This document shows positions 32,925 to 43,699 of a stretch of 64,000 nucleotides of DNA, one piece after another. The position numbers were made by a program, and so were the translations under genes. Below the pieces are notes generated by a model. The model did no database searches. It was not told where the DNA came from and was given only the letters and a program-made list of their open reading frames with translations. Position 1 is the stretch's first letter. Each line of letters opens with the position of its first letter. Where the stretch lies: the NCBI RefSeq assembly GCF_901000735.1, contig NC_081544.1, positions 24,849,049-24,913,048 on the forward strand, read 5' to 3'. The stretch comes from Corylus avellana. Its lineage: Eukaryota > Streptophyta > Magnoliopsida > Fagales > Betulaceae.

Positions 32925-33634
32925 AGGGTTAATAACTTTTATAGTACTTGGGTTTGCAGTTTTTTTTTTTCACCTATGATTCTAAAATAGCCACAAATGG
33001 TACTTAACCTATCGGAAAAGACTAAGTTGATACCTCCATTAGATTTCGTCACACTTGTCATCATATAAAAATGCCACATGTCCTAAAAATTAAAAAAGAA
33101 AAAAAAATAATAATAAAAACTAAACTTGAAAATAAAGAAAAAAATTGAAAAATCCATGGGGTAACCGGCCACCCCATTTTGGCCAAGCCACCCCCATTTT
33201 GGTCATTGAAGGTGGCTCAACCATCTCCAAGGCCGGTCTGGGAGTTGCTAAACCACCCCTAAGGGCCTTCGGGTGGTTTGGCCACCCCTAATGGCCAAAA
33301 ATGGGGGTGGCCAAACCACCCCCAAGGCCCTTGGGGTAGTTCGGCCACCCCCAGACCGGCCTTGGGGGTGGCTCAACCACCCCCAATGATCAAAATGGGG
33401 TGGCAAGCCCCCATGGAATTTTAAATCTTTTTTTTTTTTTTTTGAAGGTTTAGTGTTTATTATTATATTTTTTTAATTTTTAGGACACATGGCATTTTTA
33501 TACGGTGACATGTGTGACGGAGGCTAACGAAACTTAAAGGAGGTATCAACTTGGTTTTTCCCCATAAGCCAGGTACCATTTGTGACTGTTTTGAAAACTT
33601 ACTAGGGAAAAAATAAAAAACTGTTATTAACCCT
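32925..33634. mobile_element. foldback DNA element with 7-bp target duplication
   Basis: A 710-bp almost complete palindrome. Its ends AGGGTTAATAAC / GTTATTAACCCT are perfect inverted repeats, and the arms continue through complementary words (ATGCCACATGTCC / GGACACATGGCAT, GGTCTGG / CCAGACC, GGCCACCCC / GGGGTGGCC) to the centre. AATTTTT flanks both sides (32918-32924 and 33635-33641). Copy B of the segmental duplication has no counterpart, because the deletion there removed the region. Related to 54290-55620. Confidence 0.75.
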
Positions 33635-34035
33635 AATTTTTGTTGTTTGAGTTTCTTGTGTTATTGAGTGACTTCTAGTGGACCAAGCGTTCTCACTTTC
33701 TAGGGCTACTTTTGGTGATTTATTTGAACTAAAGAGTATTTAATTAGTTATATTTGATGTGTATATTTGTCATTTCACTTTTTCAGGGAATAAAAATACC
33801 CCTAAAATATAACCAGATACTTTTCCGGAAATGATACTAATTCATTTTTGGCAGACCCTCTTGCACTTTTTTTTTTTTTGCATTAAAAAAAAAAAAAAAA
33901 AAAGAGACCGAGTAAAAAAGAAGATAAATGAAAGAGGGGGGAAACAAAAACAAAGGGGACCGCGCCCTCGCAATTCAAATTTGGTGAATTTTGAGGCTTT
34001 TGCTCACAGCCTACACTCACTCAACTCTCTCTACA

Positions 34036-35523
34036 ATGGAGCCCCCACCTCTGAAGCTCGTGATGCTCCAAGGCCCACGCCAGGGCGAAACCCTAGAATT
34101 CCGACACGGATCCACAATCCGAATCGGCCGCGTGGTCCGCGGCAACACCATCGCGATCAAGGACGCCGGAGTCTCCACCAAGCACTTCTGCATCGAGTCC
34201 TCCTCGTCGTCCGGGTCAGGCCAATGGATCCTCCGCGACCTCGACTCCTCCAACGGTACCCAACTCAACGCCACCAAGCTCCTCCCGGACATACCCTACG
34301 ATCTCCACGACGGCGATTCCATCAAGATCGGCGAGTACACCTCGATCTTGGTCCAGATCGAAGGCCACGAAGAGAGCCAGCTGAGGCGGAACCCCAGGCG
34401 CCGAGCCGCCGAGAAAGATGCTTGCGGCCGGGGAGGTACGGTTTCGAAGGAAAGCGAAGCTAAATGTGAAGAGAAAGGTGAGGAGTTGCAGACTGGAAAT
34501 CGAAGGAACGCCCGGCCCAGGAAAGCTAGGGTTCTGAAGAGCGAAGACACAGCAGACGAATTCCCTGATCGGGAGTCGGAGAATGTGAGACCCGTGGAGC
34601 AGAAAGCGGCACGGCAAGTGAGTACGCGGCGCACTCGGAGCGCGAAGAATGAGGAATCAGTGGTTTCCGATCTGATACCCGAAACGATTCCAGAGAATTC
34701 CGGTGTTGAGTGTCGAGAATTGGAGATTAAGGGTAAGAAGACGCGGGGCGGGGCGAGGAGGAGGAGGAATTTAGGTGAAGAGGCCACAGATTGCGCTCGA
34801 GTCGATGCTTTGAAGGATAAAGAGAATTTGGAAGAAAAGAATAGAATTGACGTCGATAACGGCGCGGCAGTGGTTTCCAATCCGATATTCGAGACGATTC
34901 CAGAGAATTCCGGTGTTGAGTGTGGAGAATTGGAGATTAAGGGTAAGAAGACGCGGGGCGGGGCGAGGAGGAAGAGGAATTTAGGTGAAGAGGCCCCGGA
35001 TTGTGCTCGAGTCGATGCTTTGGAGGATAATGGGAATTTGGAAGAAAAGAATAGAATTGATGTCAATAACGTCGCGGCAGTGGCTTCCGATCCGATAGTT
35101 GAGGTGATTCCAGAGAATTCCGGTGTTGAGTGTGGAAAATTGGAGATTAAGGGTAAGATGAAGCGGGGCGGGGCAAGGAGGAGGAATATAGGTGAAAAGG
35201 CACCAGATTGCGCCCAAGTCGAAGCTTCGGAGGGTAAGGAAAATTTGGAAGATGAAAGCAGAATTGATGTCGATAATGGAGCGGCAGTGAGTGGAGTTGA
35301 TGAGAAGGTGGGAAATGGGGCGGATTCTGGTGTTAGAGAGGAGGGGCTGGATTTGGAGAAGATGACGCTTGGGGAGTGGTTTGATTATATAGAGGTGCAT
35401 TTGCCGAAACAGATAATCGATGCGACTGAAGAGATGATTGAGGGTATGAGACGGAAGGCCGAGCGAGTTCGTGAGTATATGGTGGAGCAGAGGAACGGGA
35501 AGGGCAAAGTGCCGGTGGGATAG
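34036..35523 (+). CDS. FHA-domain protein with three 70-residue repeats (495 aa)
   Basis: Single-exon gene. Residues about 5-105 form a forkhead-associated domain: IRIGRVVRG, the phosphopeptide-contact block [23 protein letters not shown] and the closing [17 protein letters not shown]. The key Gly-Arg, Ser/His and Asn-Gly-Thr positions are present, so phosphothreonine binding is likely. The middle is charged with Lys/Arg-rich patches (likely nuclear) and contains three tandem repeats of about 70 residues around [10 protein letters not shown]...LEIKGK...RGGARRRRNLGE. The C-terminus ([20 protein letters not shown] then EEMIEGMRRKAERVREYM) should be helical or coiled-coil. ATG 34036 was preferred over 33991 because it starts MEPPPLKLVML just before the domain and follows a CT-rich leader. 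It resembles small plant FHA-only proteins; its pathway is unknown. A damaged paralogue lies at 44590-45728. Confidence 0.88.
   Translation: MEPPPLKLVMLQGPRQGETLEFRHGSTIRIGRVVRGNTIAIKDAGVSTKHFCIESSSSSGSGQWILRDLDSSNGTQLNATKLLPDIPYDLHDGDSIKIGEYTSILVQIEGHEESQLRRNPRRRAAEKDACGRGGTVSKESEAKCEEKGEELQTGNRRNARPRKARVLKSEDTADEFPDRESENVRPVEQKAARQVSTRRTRSAKNEESVVSDLIPETIPENSGVECRELEIKGKKTRGGARRRRNLGEEATDCARVDALKDKENLEEKNRIDVDNGAAVVSNPIFETIPENSGVECGELEIKGKKTRGGARRKRNLGEEAPDCARVDALEDNGNLEEKNRIDVNNVAAVASDPIVEVIPENSGVECGKLEIKGKMKRGGARRRNIGEKAPDCAQVEASEGKENLEDESRIDVDNGAAVSGVDEKVGNGADSGVREEGLDLEKMTLGEWFDYIEVHLPKQIIDATEEMIEGMRRKAERVREYMVEQRNGKGKVPVG
34670..35310 (+). repeat. in-frame tandem repeat, three units of about 210 nt
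   Basis: Within the FHA gene. Unit landmarks GATTCCAGAGAATTCCGGTG at about 34685, 34898 and 35106 give a period of about 210 nt. The units differ by a few substitutions and a 3-nt step ([12 protein letters not shown] vs [11 protein letters not shown]). Copy B has two units, so unit number changes without shifting the frame. Confidence 0.85.
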
Positions 35524-38335
35524 AGGACAGAGCAGGTCGGTTTATGTGGTAATTGGTAGCTTAATTGGCTTGATGTTTTGAATTTATATTGTGGATTATC
35601 TGTGAATGTGATCAGAATTGTCTCTGAGCTATGCATTTCCCACTTCACATTTTTGAGAATGTAGTGTTTTGAGTTGGTAATCTTCTGCTTGGAGTCATTG
35701 GTCTAGTTTAAGGTCAGTGTCGAGTCCACTTGGAAAGATGGTTAGGTGTCTAGAACTTCTTCCTGATATAGGAACCAAGGAATCTAGGTAAGGCTATTAG
35801 ACAATTTTTGGATCAATGGGGTGGCTGTGTAGCTTAGGTCAGGTGCTTGCAAGGGTCCTCAGCCCTCAGGATTCTTTGGGAAAGTGGTAAAACTCTTACA
35901 AATTCCATTTGTTGCTGTATATGTGGGCTTTTAATCTTATGAATGTGATGAACAAGTTAAACTTTTGTAGGCTGTAAGTATCAGAAATTGGTGTTATTTT
36001 GTTAATCTACTACTGGATTCTTTAATAATAGAATGACAAATTGGAAGTCATATGTTAATTCCCATATCATGTTTCCTTCTATATATGATTTTATTTATTT
36101 ATTTTTTTTATTTGATATAAGTTCTGGATTAGAATGATATAACATAAGTTTGCAAGTTAATAAAAAATTCCTACCAAGTCTTCTGCCATGGGCAATGTAG
36201 TGGTTTGGATGCTTGCAGACCTCACATGTCATTAGTTATTCTGTGCTGCAATAACTGTCTTTGATGTGAAGACTTAAACACTTGACGCTAGGTTTGAATG
36301 GAGAGATGCTAGGTCTCATTGTCCTAACCATCTCATAACCATATTTTTTTCAAATGAATTTAAATCCACCATTGAATTTGTATGTCTACATGTGGGTCAT
36401 ACATATTCAATGATAGATTTAAAAAGATATGTATGGAGATGGTTGATAGATGGGTAGGAGAATGAGGCCTAGCATTTCTCGGTTTGAATGGATGGTTCGT
36501 CGAAGTGAGGTAGCTTGAAACTCTCCCAAATGCTGCTATGTGGTGATAGCCAAGATTACTATTTTCCTTGTTAGATGGGAGCTTCTCTTTCTTGACCAGT
36601 AGATTGAAAGTTTTCACTTACTCTGAATTTGCATTAATTCTGGCTAAGTTTTCATCCATCTAAATAAAGAACTAAGAATTCGTGTACACCAATATAGATC
36701 CCAAAGAGTATCAAATCTGCATCTAGATCTTCCAAATTATGCAGATGATGAATGCAAAATCAATTATCATGTCTAAACCCTCAGGCAAAACCCTGTGCGC
36801 CATCCTCTAAGATTTGATCTATTGTGAATTAGAGATATTTTACATGTGGATTGATAAAGTGTAAGTTTCCGACTTAGTAAGTAGTCACACGCGAAACGCC
36901 AAAACTTGTTAATATGCAGTGGACTCAATATTTATAAAATAATGATAAATCACATGCAACATCATGTAATAGAGTTTCTGACAAGAAAATAAGCTAGAAA
37001 ATCATGCTGATGTATTGTAAAGGACACTTGTTCAAGTCATAATTGTCATTTTTATAGCTATTAGTACTCATACTCTTTAGGTGAGGTTTGCATGTCCCAT
37101 AGGACATGTGGTACAAGATTAGTGCCCCAGTGAACTATACTAGCTATCAACCACTAGTTGTCTGATTGGGTTTGAACCTAATGATTCACACAACTAATGA
37201 TGTCGTAGGGCGTGACTACCATCTGTGAATGGTTGCGCTGATCACAGTAGCCATCGAATCTAAGATAATTAGCATTCTAATTTAATCATGGGTCATAGGG
37301 TCAAGCCTATATAAAATAGGACTGTGATACACAGCACACGGCGTGCTATGCATGCTTGTGCAAAATTTTTTTTTTTTTTTAATTAAAATAAAAAAAGAAA
37401 AAAAAAATTTGCACACGGTGTGCGTGGCACGCGGTGTGCTCTTTTACTTCACCCTATAAAATAATATGCACATGCTCAACATTCTTTACCTATTTTTTCA
37501 ATGGTAGCCATGACATTTAGAGATATTTTTCATTTTCTCAACAATGAGTGAATTTACAAATCACAGTAATTCATTTTTCGAATATTCAATTTTTACACCA
37601 AATGTAGAGTTCACCACATTAATAACAAAGCATTTCATGTTGGTATAAAAATAAGCAAGTTTGATATCAAAATAGACATGCTTAAGAATATTGGTAAATA
37701 GTTTCACGTGAGTTTTGCTCACCTTGGTTCTAAGGGTCTTCCTCAAACTCCTCCTTGAACGCACCACCTCTTTGGTCTGCAACATATTTTATCATTAGTA
37801 GGGCCCATTGGGCCAAGGCCTTAAACCAAGTCCTTAAAACTTCCATTTTAGCAATCTTCTTGAGATTAATCGCCCACCCTTGAAAAGCTAGTCGACCACT
37901 AAGGAACTGATTAGTAAAGAATATTTGATCGATCAATGACATTGTTCATCGAAATTTTGAAAATTTGCATTTTTAGCTTCAATAAGACCTCTAAAGGCCC
38001 TAAGACTCAAAAAGACGCACCCTTTATCACTCCTAGCATTGTCTAACACCTATAATCTGAATGTTTTCGCATTAAAAACTTAGAAGTGCCCCAATTTAGA
38101 CTTCCACCATTGAAAACTCACCAAAAGCTTCGGTAGGTAGTCCATATTAACAGCTTACAGAGCCTAAAGCTCACCTTTAATTCCTTTTAGTCCCTTTAAA
38201 ACAAGGCCCAACACAAAGGTACGGTTTTTCTTAAAAAGCTTAAACTTTCTCATGATTCTCATGCTTATAAGCACTAAAACAAACACAATAAGACACACAC
38301 ACACACATCAAACCCTATGAAAATATGATTAATGA
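35524..38335. other. intergenic DNA downstream of the FHA gene (copy A)
   Basis: No gene is visible. It is nearly identical in order to 45729-48480 of copy B, so it is a useful neutral clock for the duplication. It includes the 3' end of the FHA transcript and a MITE (37319-37454). The short open frames on both strands are not conserved as frames between the copies. Confidence 0.5.
37319..37454. mobile_element. 136-bp MITE present only in copy A
   Basis: Inverted ends around GCACACGGCGTGC / GCACGCGGTGTGC with an AT-rich centre. A 9-bp direct repeat, TATAAAATA, flanks it (37310-37318 and 37455-37463). Copy B has the single empty site (TATATAAATAATATGC near 47567), so the insertion happened after the segmental duplication. 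Confidence 0.75.
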
Positions 38336-38474
38336 TATAAGGAGGAATAGAGTCCTCCCAAATGTGATGTGGCATTTAAAATCACCAATAGATCAATCAA
38401 TAATGATCATTTTAAATTTAATGATAATTTTAAAAGGCACGTCACATTTGTGAAGACTTTAGTCCTCCTTATAT
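38336..38474. mobile_element. 139-bp MITE
   Basis: Perfect 12-bp inverted ends ATATAAGGAGGA / TCCTCCTTATAT; subterminal words also pair (AAATGTGATGTGGC / GCACGTCACATTT). Non-coding, just 3' of the cysteine-rich gene. The corresponding part of copy B is replaced by other DNA. Confidence 0.65.
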
Positions 38475-38578
38475 TATTGTAGAACAATATCTTCTTCATG
38501 AGTATGTACATTCTTATTTGTGAAGAAAGAGATGGAGAAGTAGTTATGAGAGCTTGATAATTCTAGATATATAAACAT

Positions 38579-38983
38579 TCAATCGTTCTTGATAAGCACT
38601 TCATAGCAATCTAGCAAACATGGTATAACATGGATGCCACGAAATTTTGATTTCCAGTCACAAAAATGTTTGCACTTTGACTTTATAATTTCGAGTTCGC
38701 TACGATTGTGCATTGAGTTCATAAAAAGGCAATCGAAAAGGAAATGAGGAATACACAAGTGCGTATGGTCTCTTTCTACACATTCTTCAAGTGTTCTTTC
38801 AATGCAAATATGAATATAAGTCTTCTCCTCATTATCAAGTTTGAAGGGATGAAGGTTAGTTGGTAGTGGAGTGGGAGCGGAAGAGAGAGGGGCAAAGTCA
38901 TTAGCATGCACTTCGAGTATCATGAGGATACTCAACTCCATCATCACTAACATAATTTTTATCTTAGTTTTCCTAAACGTCAT
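38579..38983 (-). CDS. small secreted eight-cysteine protein (134 aa)
   Basis: One uninterrupted ORF. Residues 1-27 are a typical signal peptide: a basic start (MTFRKTKIKI), a hydrophobic core (MLVMMELSILMILEV) and a likely cleavage after HA. The mature part has a proline/serine-rich lead and eight cysteines in four pairs: C-x7-C, C-x7-C, C-x3-C and C-x3-C, as in HICIERTLEEC, LCIPHFLFDC, SKCKHFC and PCLLDC. Even, paired spacing suggests four disulfides and an apoplastic or vacuolar location. The layout recalls plant thionin-like or other defence/signalling peptides, but I do not recognise a named family. A truncated copy lies at 51240-51462, and a short matching fragment at 39525-39580. Only the first ATG gives the signal peptide. 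Confidence 0.65.
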   Translation of the reverse strand: MTFRKTKIKIMLVMMELSILMILEVHANDFAPLSSAPTPLPTNLHPFKLDNEEKTYIHICIERTLEECVERDHTHLCIPHFLFDCLFMNSMHNRSELEIIKSKCKHFCDWKSKFRGIHVIPCLLDCYEVLIKND

Positions 38984-39248
38984 ATTACGATTTTACAAGA
39001 GTTATTTTATTTTATTTTTTACATAATTAATATGCAACTCTTAGTAAAAGTAAACTATAGTAGAAAAATTACTTAAAGGAACATATGAAGCGGTCTCATT
39101 ATCCAAACTCAGAAAAAATTAAAAATTAAAAATATAAGAAGAGGTATCATCAAATATTTACAACATATTACATGGAAGCCTCCAATTAAATAGTATTTTG
39201 AAAGAAAGTATTGGTTTAAAAGAAGTGGTAAGTATGTAATATTGGAGT

Positions 39249-39364
39249 CCTTAAGGGGTAGCTAAATCGGCTGTAGACCACGCCTAATGAAGCAGAAGTC
39301 ACTAGTTCAAATCCTCTTCTCCTATTTCCCTTACGTGAACATGTAAAAATAAAAAATAAAAAAA
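39249..39364 (+). mobile_element. tRNA-derived SINE with 18-bp target duplication
   Basis: The A-box-like GGGGTAGCTAAATCGGCTG and B-box-like AGTTCAAATCC are followed by an A-rich tail. It is flanked by an 18-bp repeat with one mismatch (AGTATGTAATATTGGAGT at 39231-39248; AGTATGTGATATTGGAGT at 39365-39382). Same family as 6303-6418. It appears again at 41295-41410 within the suspected false duplication. Confidence 0.85.
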
Positions 39365-39597
39365 AGTATGTGATATTGGAGTGCATAAAGCCATCATATT
39401 ATTCACTTATGCAAAGCATTTATAAATGGTAAATGTGACAAATTATAGTGACTTTCAAAAATGTTGCATCTATAATAAAAGAACAAACAAATGATTCACT
39501 ACAATTATGAAAAGATATTTGGAAGGGATGAAGGTTGGCTGGTAGTAGAGTGGAAGCGGGTTAAAGTCATCATATTATTCATTTATTTGTTAAGGAT

Positions 39598-40860
39598 AGT
39601 GCCCTAAAATCCAATTATCTTGTACGACATTTTTAGTTTTAATGAATATAATTGTTTATTCATCAATTTATTTAATGATATTTTGGCGTACAAATTGATT
39701 ACATGTATGCTTTTAATGATTGTTATTTATCATATACATGTAAGGTTCATAGGTTACATAAATATGGTTTATGGTGTGGTAATTACATTCTCACATAGTA
39801 GATCTTAAACCATAAAAATTTCAATTTACAAATTATTGTTCGTAGTCTGTAATGGAATCAGGTATTCCATCTGATAAAATTATAAAAAATTACTTAATCA
39901 TGTGAAGAGGGGACTTCGGATTGATGTGTTAGTGCAGATATAATGCACTGAACGAAAACATGAATTTTCATTCTTTTATAACTATGTCCAAAGAATAATG
40001 TAAAACATACAATTACTTATAGCATTGAATCTAAGTCCTAAAACTGTCGTGAACTCAAATGTAAAGTGGAGATCATTTTGATATACTTAGGAATGAGATC
40101 CTCAACATTCAAAAACTTGGTGTATTGGGTGATCACATATAGCATTTTGGGAACACCACTCAATCAATAAAAAATCCAAATCCTTTGAATAAATTAAAGG
40201 GAGAAGAAATATCTTATTGAGATAGATTTAATGGAATTAAATTATTCGTAGTCTCTGATCGAAGCATTTTAGTAAGAGTTAGTAAAATTATTATGTACAT
40301 CGTGAAATGGGGTTTCGCACTTAAGGAATTAAATTGGTTACTCAAAGATAAGAAGTCGTGAATTAAAGTGATAGTCATTTTATGACTTTAGTTCGAGTAC
40401 AAAATATTTCATGGAAGGGTCAAATGTAAAATATAAGTATAGTTAAGAGGGATTGATTGAATAATTGAAAATAAATAAATAGAGTACACAATTGTTTAGT
40501 GAAATTAATTGTAATTAATATTAACTTATGACAAGTTATGAGATGACATGTGTCATAAGCCTATTGAAGTTAGTTTTTATTTTTCTTTCAAGTCCCTCTT
40601 CAAGCTGATAAATTTGACCTAAGTAACGCAAGCTTCTAGAACTATTGGTCCTGTTTTTCTTGACATTGAGGCTAGGGTCTCATCCTTCAGTGTCCATGTA
40701 TCCTTGCTAGCTTGGCATCTTCCACGAAGCCTATATGTGCTTATAAAAGGAGAGCTTGCCCTAGGCATGAGATGCACACAGCATTCTCAAGAGTTGAGAG
40801 ATACAATTGAGAGACCACTCTCTTAAGGTGCGTTTGAGATTTAGATTCGCAAGAATAACA
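39598..40860 (+). mobile_element. copia-like solo LTR (1.26 kb)
   Basis: Starts TGTTAAGGATAGTGCCCTAA and ends CGCAAGAATAACA, so the termini TGTTA/TAACA are inverted as in LTRs. The sequence ahead of its 3' end has the TATAAAAGG-type box (GCTTATAAAAGGAGAG, 40739-40754) and a leader-like stretch. No internal coding domain or primer-binding site is adjacent. A clear 5-bp duplication was not found. Confidence 0.6.
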
Positions 40861-40955
40861 CTTAAAAGGTTTTGATTTATGACAATTTATGATTTCAGGT
40901 ACAATATTGTCATGCTGCAGATGGTGACGACCACTATTTATTAAACCCAGTGAAA

Positions 40956-41055
40956 NNNNNNNNNNNNNNNNNNNNNNNNNNNNNNNNNNNNNNNNNNNNN
41001 NNNNNNNNNNNNNNNNNNNNNNNNNNNNNNNNNNNNNNNNNNNNNNNNNNNNNNN
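40956..41055. other. assembly gap (100 N)
   Basis: Placeholder gap between the two near-identical blocks 39010-40955 and 41056-43001. Confidence 0.95.
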
Positions 41056-43001
41056 TTTTATTTTTTACATAATTAATATGCAACTCTTAGTAAAAGTAAA
41101 CTATAGTAGAAAAATTACTTAAAGGAACATATGAAGCGGTCTCATTATCCAAACTCAGAAAAAATTAAAAATTAAAAATATAAGAAGAGGTATCATCAAA
41201 TATTTACAACATATTACATGGAAGCCTCCAATTAAATAGTATTTTGAAAGAAAGTATTGGTTTAAAAGAAGTGGTAAGTATGTAATATTGGAGTCCTTAA
41301 GGGGTAGCTAAATCGGCTGTAGACCACGCCTAATGAAGCAGAAGTCACTAGTTCAAATCCTCTTCTCCTATTTCCCTTACGTGAACATGTAAAAATAAAA
41401 AATAAAAAAAAGTATGTGATATTGGAGTGCATAAAGCCATCATATTATTCACTTATGCAAAGCATTTATAAATGGTAAATGTGACAAATTATAGTGACTT
41501 TCAAAAATGTTGCATCTATAATAAAAGAACAAACAAATGATTCACTACAATTATGAAAAGATATTTGGAAGGGATGAAGGTTGGCTGGTAGTAGAGTGGA
41601 AGCGGGTTAAAGTCATCATATTATTCATTTATTTGTTAAGGATAGTGCCCTAAAATCCAATTATCTTGTACGACATTTTTAGTTTTAATGAATATAATTG
41701 TTTATTCATCAATTTATTTAATGATATTTTGGCGTACAAATTGATTACATGTATGCTTTTAATGATTGTTATTTATCATATACATGTAAGGTTCATAGGT
41801 TACATAAATATGGTTTATGGTGTGGTAATTACATTCTCACATAGTAGATCTTAAACCATAAAAATTTCAATTTACAAATTATTGTTCGTAGTCTGTAATG
41901 GAATCAGGTATTCCATCTGATAAAATTATAAAAAATTACTTAATCATGTGAAGAGGGGACTTCGGATTGATGTGTTAGTGCAGATATAATGCACTGAACG
42001 AAAACATGAATTTTCATTCTTTTATAACTATGTCCAAAGAATAATGTAAAACATACAATTACTTATAGCATTGAATCTAAGTCCTAAAACTGTCGTGAAC
42101 TCAAATGTAAAGTGGAGATCATTTTGATATACTTAGGAATGAGATCCTCAACATTCAAAAACTTGGTGTATTGGGTGATCACATATAGCATTTTGGGAAC
42201 ACCACTCAATCAATAAAAAATCCAAATCCTTTGAATAAATTAAAGGGAGAAGAAATATCTTATTGAGATAGATTTAATGGAATTAAATTATTCGTAGTCT
42301 CTGATCGAAGCATTTTAGTAAGAGTTAGTAAAATTATTATGTACATCGTGAAATGGGGTTTCGCACTTAAGGAATTAAATTGGTTACTCAAAGATAAGAA
42401 GTCGTGAATTAAAGTGATAGTCATTTTATGACTTTAGTTCGAGTACAAAATATTTCATGGAAGGGTCAAATGTAAAATATAAGTATAGTTAAGAGGGATT
42501 GATTGAATAATTGAAAATAAATAAATAGAGTACACAATTGTTTAGTGAAATTAATTGTAATTAATATTAACTTATGACAAGTTATGAGATGACATGTGTC
42601 ATAAGCCTATTGAAGTTAGTTTTTATTTTTCTTTCAAGTCCCTCTTCAAGCTGATAAATTTGACCTAAGTAACGCAAGCTTCTAGAACTATTGGTCCTGT
42701 TTTTCTTGACATTGAGGCTAGGGTCTCATCCTTCAGTGTCCATGTATCCTTGCTAGCTTGGCATCTTCCACGAAGCCTATATGTGCTTATAAAAGGAGAG
42801 CTTGCCCTAGGCATGAGATGCACACAGCATTCTCAAGAGTTGAGAGATACAATTGAGAGACCACTCTCTTAAGGTGCGTTTGAGATTTAGATTTCGCAAG
42901 AATAACACTTAAGGTTTTGATTTATGACAATTTATGATTTCAGGTACAATATTGTCATGCTGCAGATGGTGACGACCACTATTTATTAAACCCAGTGAAA
43001 G
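41056..43001. repeat. right copy of the near-identical 1.95-kb block
   Basis: Partner of 39010-40955. It begins at the first base after the gap and repeats the SINE (41295-41410) and the cysteine-rich-gene fragment. Past 43001 it continues into copy B of the segmental duplication, whereas the left block stops at the gap; this one-sided continuation is what an unmerged contig overlap gives. Confidence 0.85.
41644..42907 (+). mobile_element. copia-like solo LTR, second listing
   Basis: Nearly identical to 39598-40860 and probably the same locus counted twice because of the unmerged contig overlap. Confidence 0.6.
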
Positions 43002-43699
43002 TGGATTCTTCTTTCTCGAGGGACCATGACTGATTTTGATTGCACCTCAATGGAATTTCTCTCCGAGGGGGATATTCTTATATATGTAAGGATCATAGTG
43101 GGGATTGTCACTATTTATAGAAGCTTGTATTGTTGAAAAAATAAAAAGGTTCCCAAGCTTCTTTTTTTCTCTTCGATGAATGGTAATAAATTAAAGAAAG
43201 AAACAAGAAGTCCAAGTGCTTAAAGTTCCTCGCAGGAAGGCAAGGGTGCAGCCTAAGTGATGGAATGAAACAAACCTGAAAACAAAGAAGTTTTAACTTA
43301 ATAAACAGAAAAGATCTCCCATGTCTTTTGGACAGCTAAAAAAAACCTTAAACTGCAAGAGGAGAAATGGCCAATGACTGTTGGACAGCTGGCATATCAT
43401 GTTGCATGAAAAAGCAATTGAAGAGGACCATTTTTTTTTTTTTTGTTCGGATATTAAGTTGATAAATAAAAATTAAAATATTAGAGTTTGAGTCTTGCCT
43501 TTGGTGATAGAGGAATGGGGTGGGATTGACATTGGTTTGAAGCTAGAATGTTGCTTCCCAAAAAATAAAAAAGTGAAGAGAGTATGGGAAAGTAATGATT
43601 TCATGGTGTATTGACAGAGAAGTACAAACTAATTTATTTAAAGATGTTACCTCAAATCAAGTATGACATGAAAATGTACAATTTGAAAACGTACAATTG

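Larger units (their letters stand above)
30953..38822. repeat. segmental duplication, copy A
   Basis: Co-linear and strongly similar to 42925-51462 along most of its length, including intergenic DNA, the FHA gene, its downstream region and the 3' part of the cysteine-rich gene. Differences are blocks: A has the foldback element 32925-33634 and the MITEs 37319-37454 and 38336-38474; B lacks about 1.8 kb (A 32340-34179) and has extra DNA at 48480-51020. Copy A keeps both genes intact. Confidence 0.85.
39010..40955. repeat. left copy of a near-identical 1.95-kb block at a gap
   Basis: Matches 41056-43001 almost base for base at a constant offset of 2,046; I noticed only a couple of small indels (for example GATTCGC vs GATTTCGC, and AAAAGG vs AAGG near the right end). 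The block ends exactly at the N gap, and its partner starts exactly after it. The simplest reading is two overlapping contig ends (or two haplotypes) placed in series. Contents: SINE, a fragment of the cysteine-rich gene (39525-39580) and a solo LTR. Confidence 0.85.

Noticed and set aside
34296..35066. Long antisense frames across the FHA gene
   Set aside because: Shadow frames caused by codon bias in the repeated coding region; the same shadows appear over the paralogue at 44711-45418.
39620..39808. 62-residue frame, repeated identically at 41666-41854
   Set aside because: It lies inside the solo LTR, and its perfect conservation comes from the suspected false duplication, not from selection.
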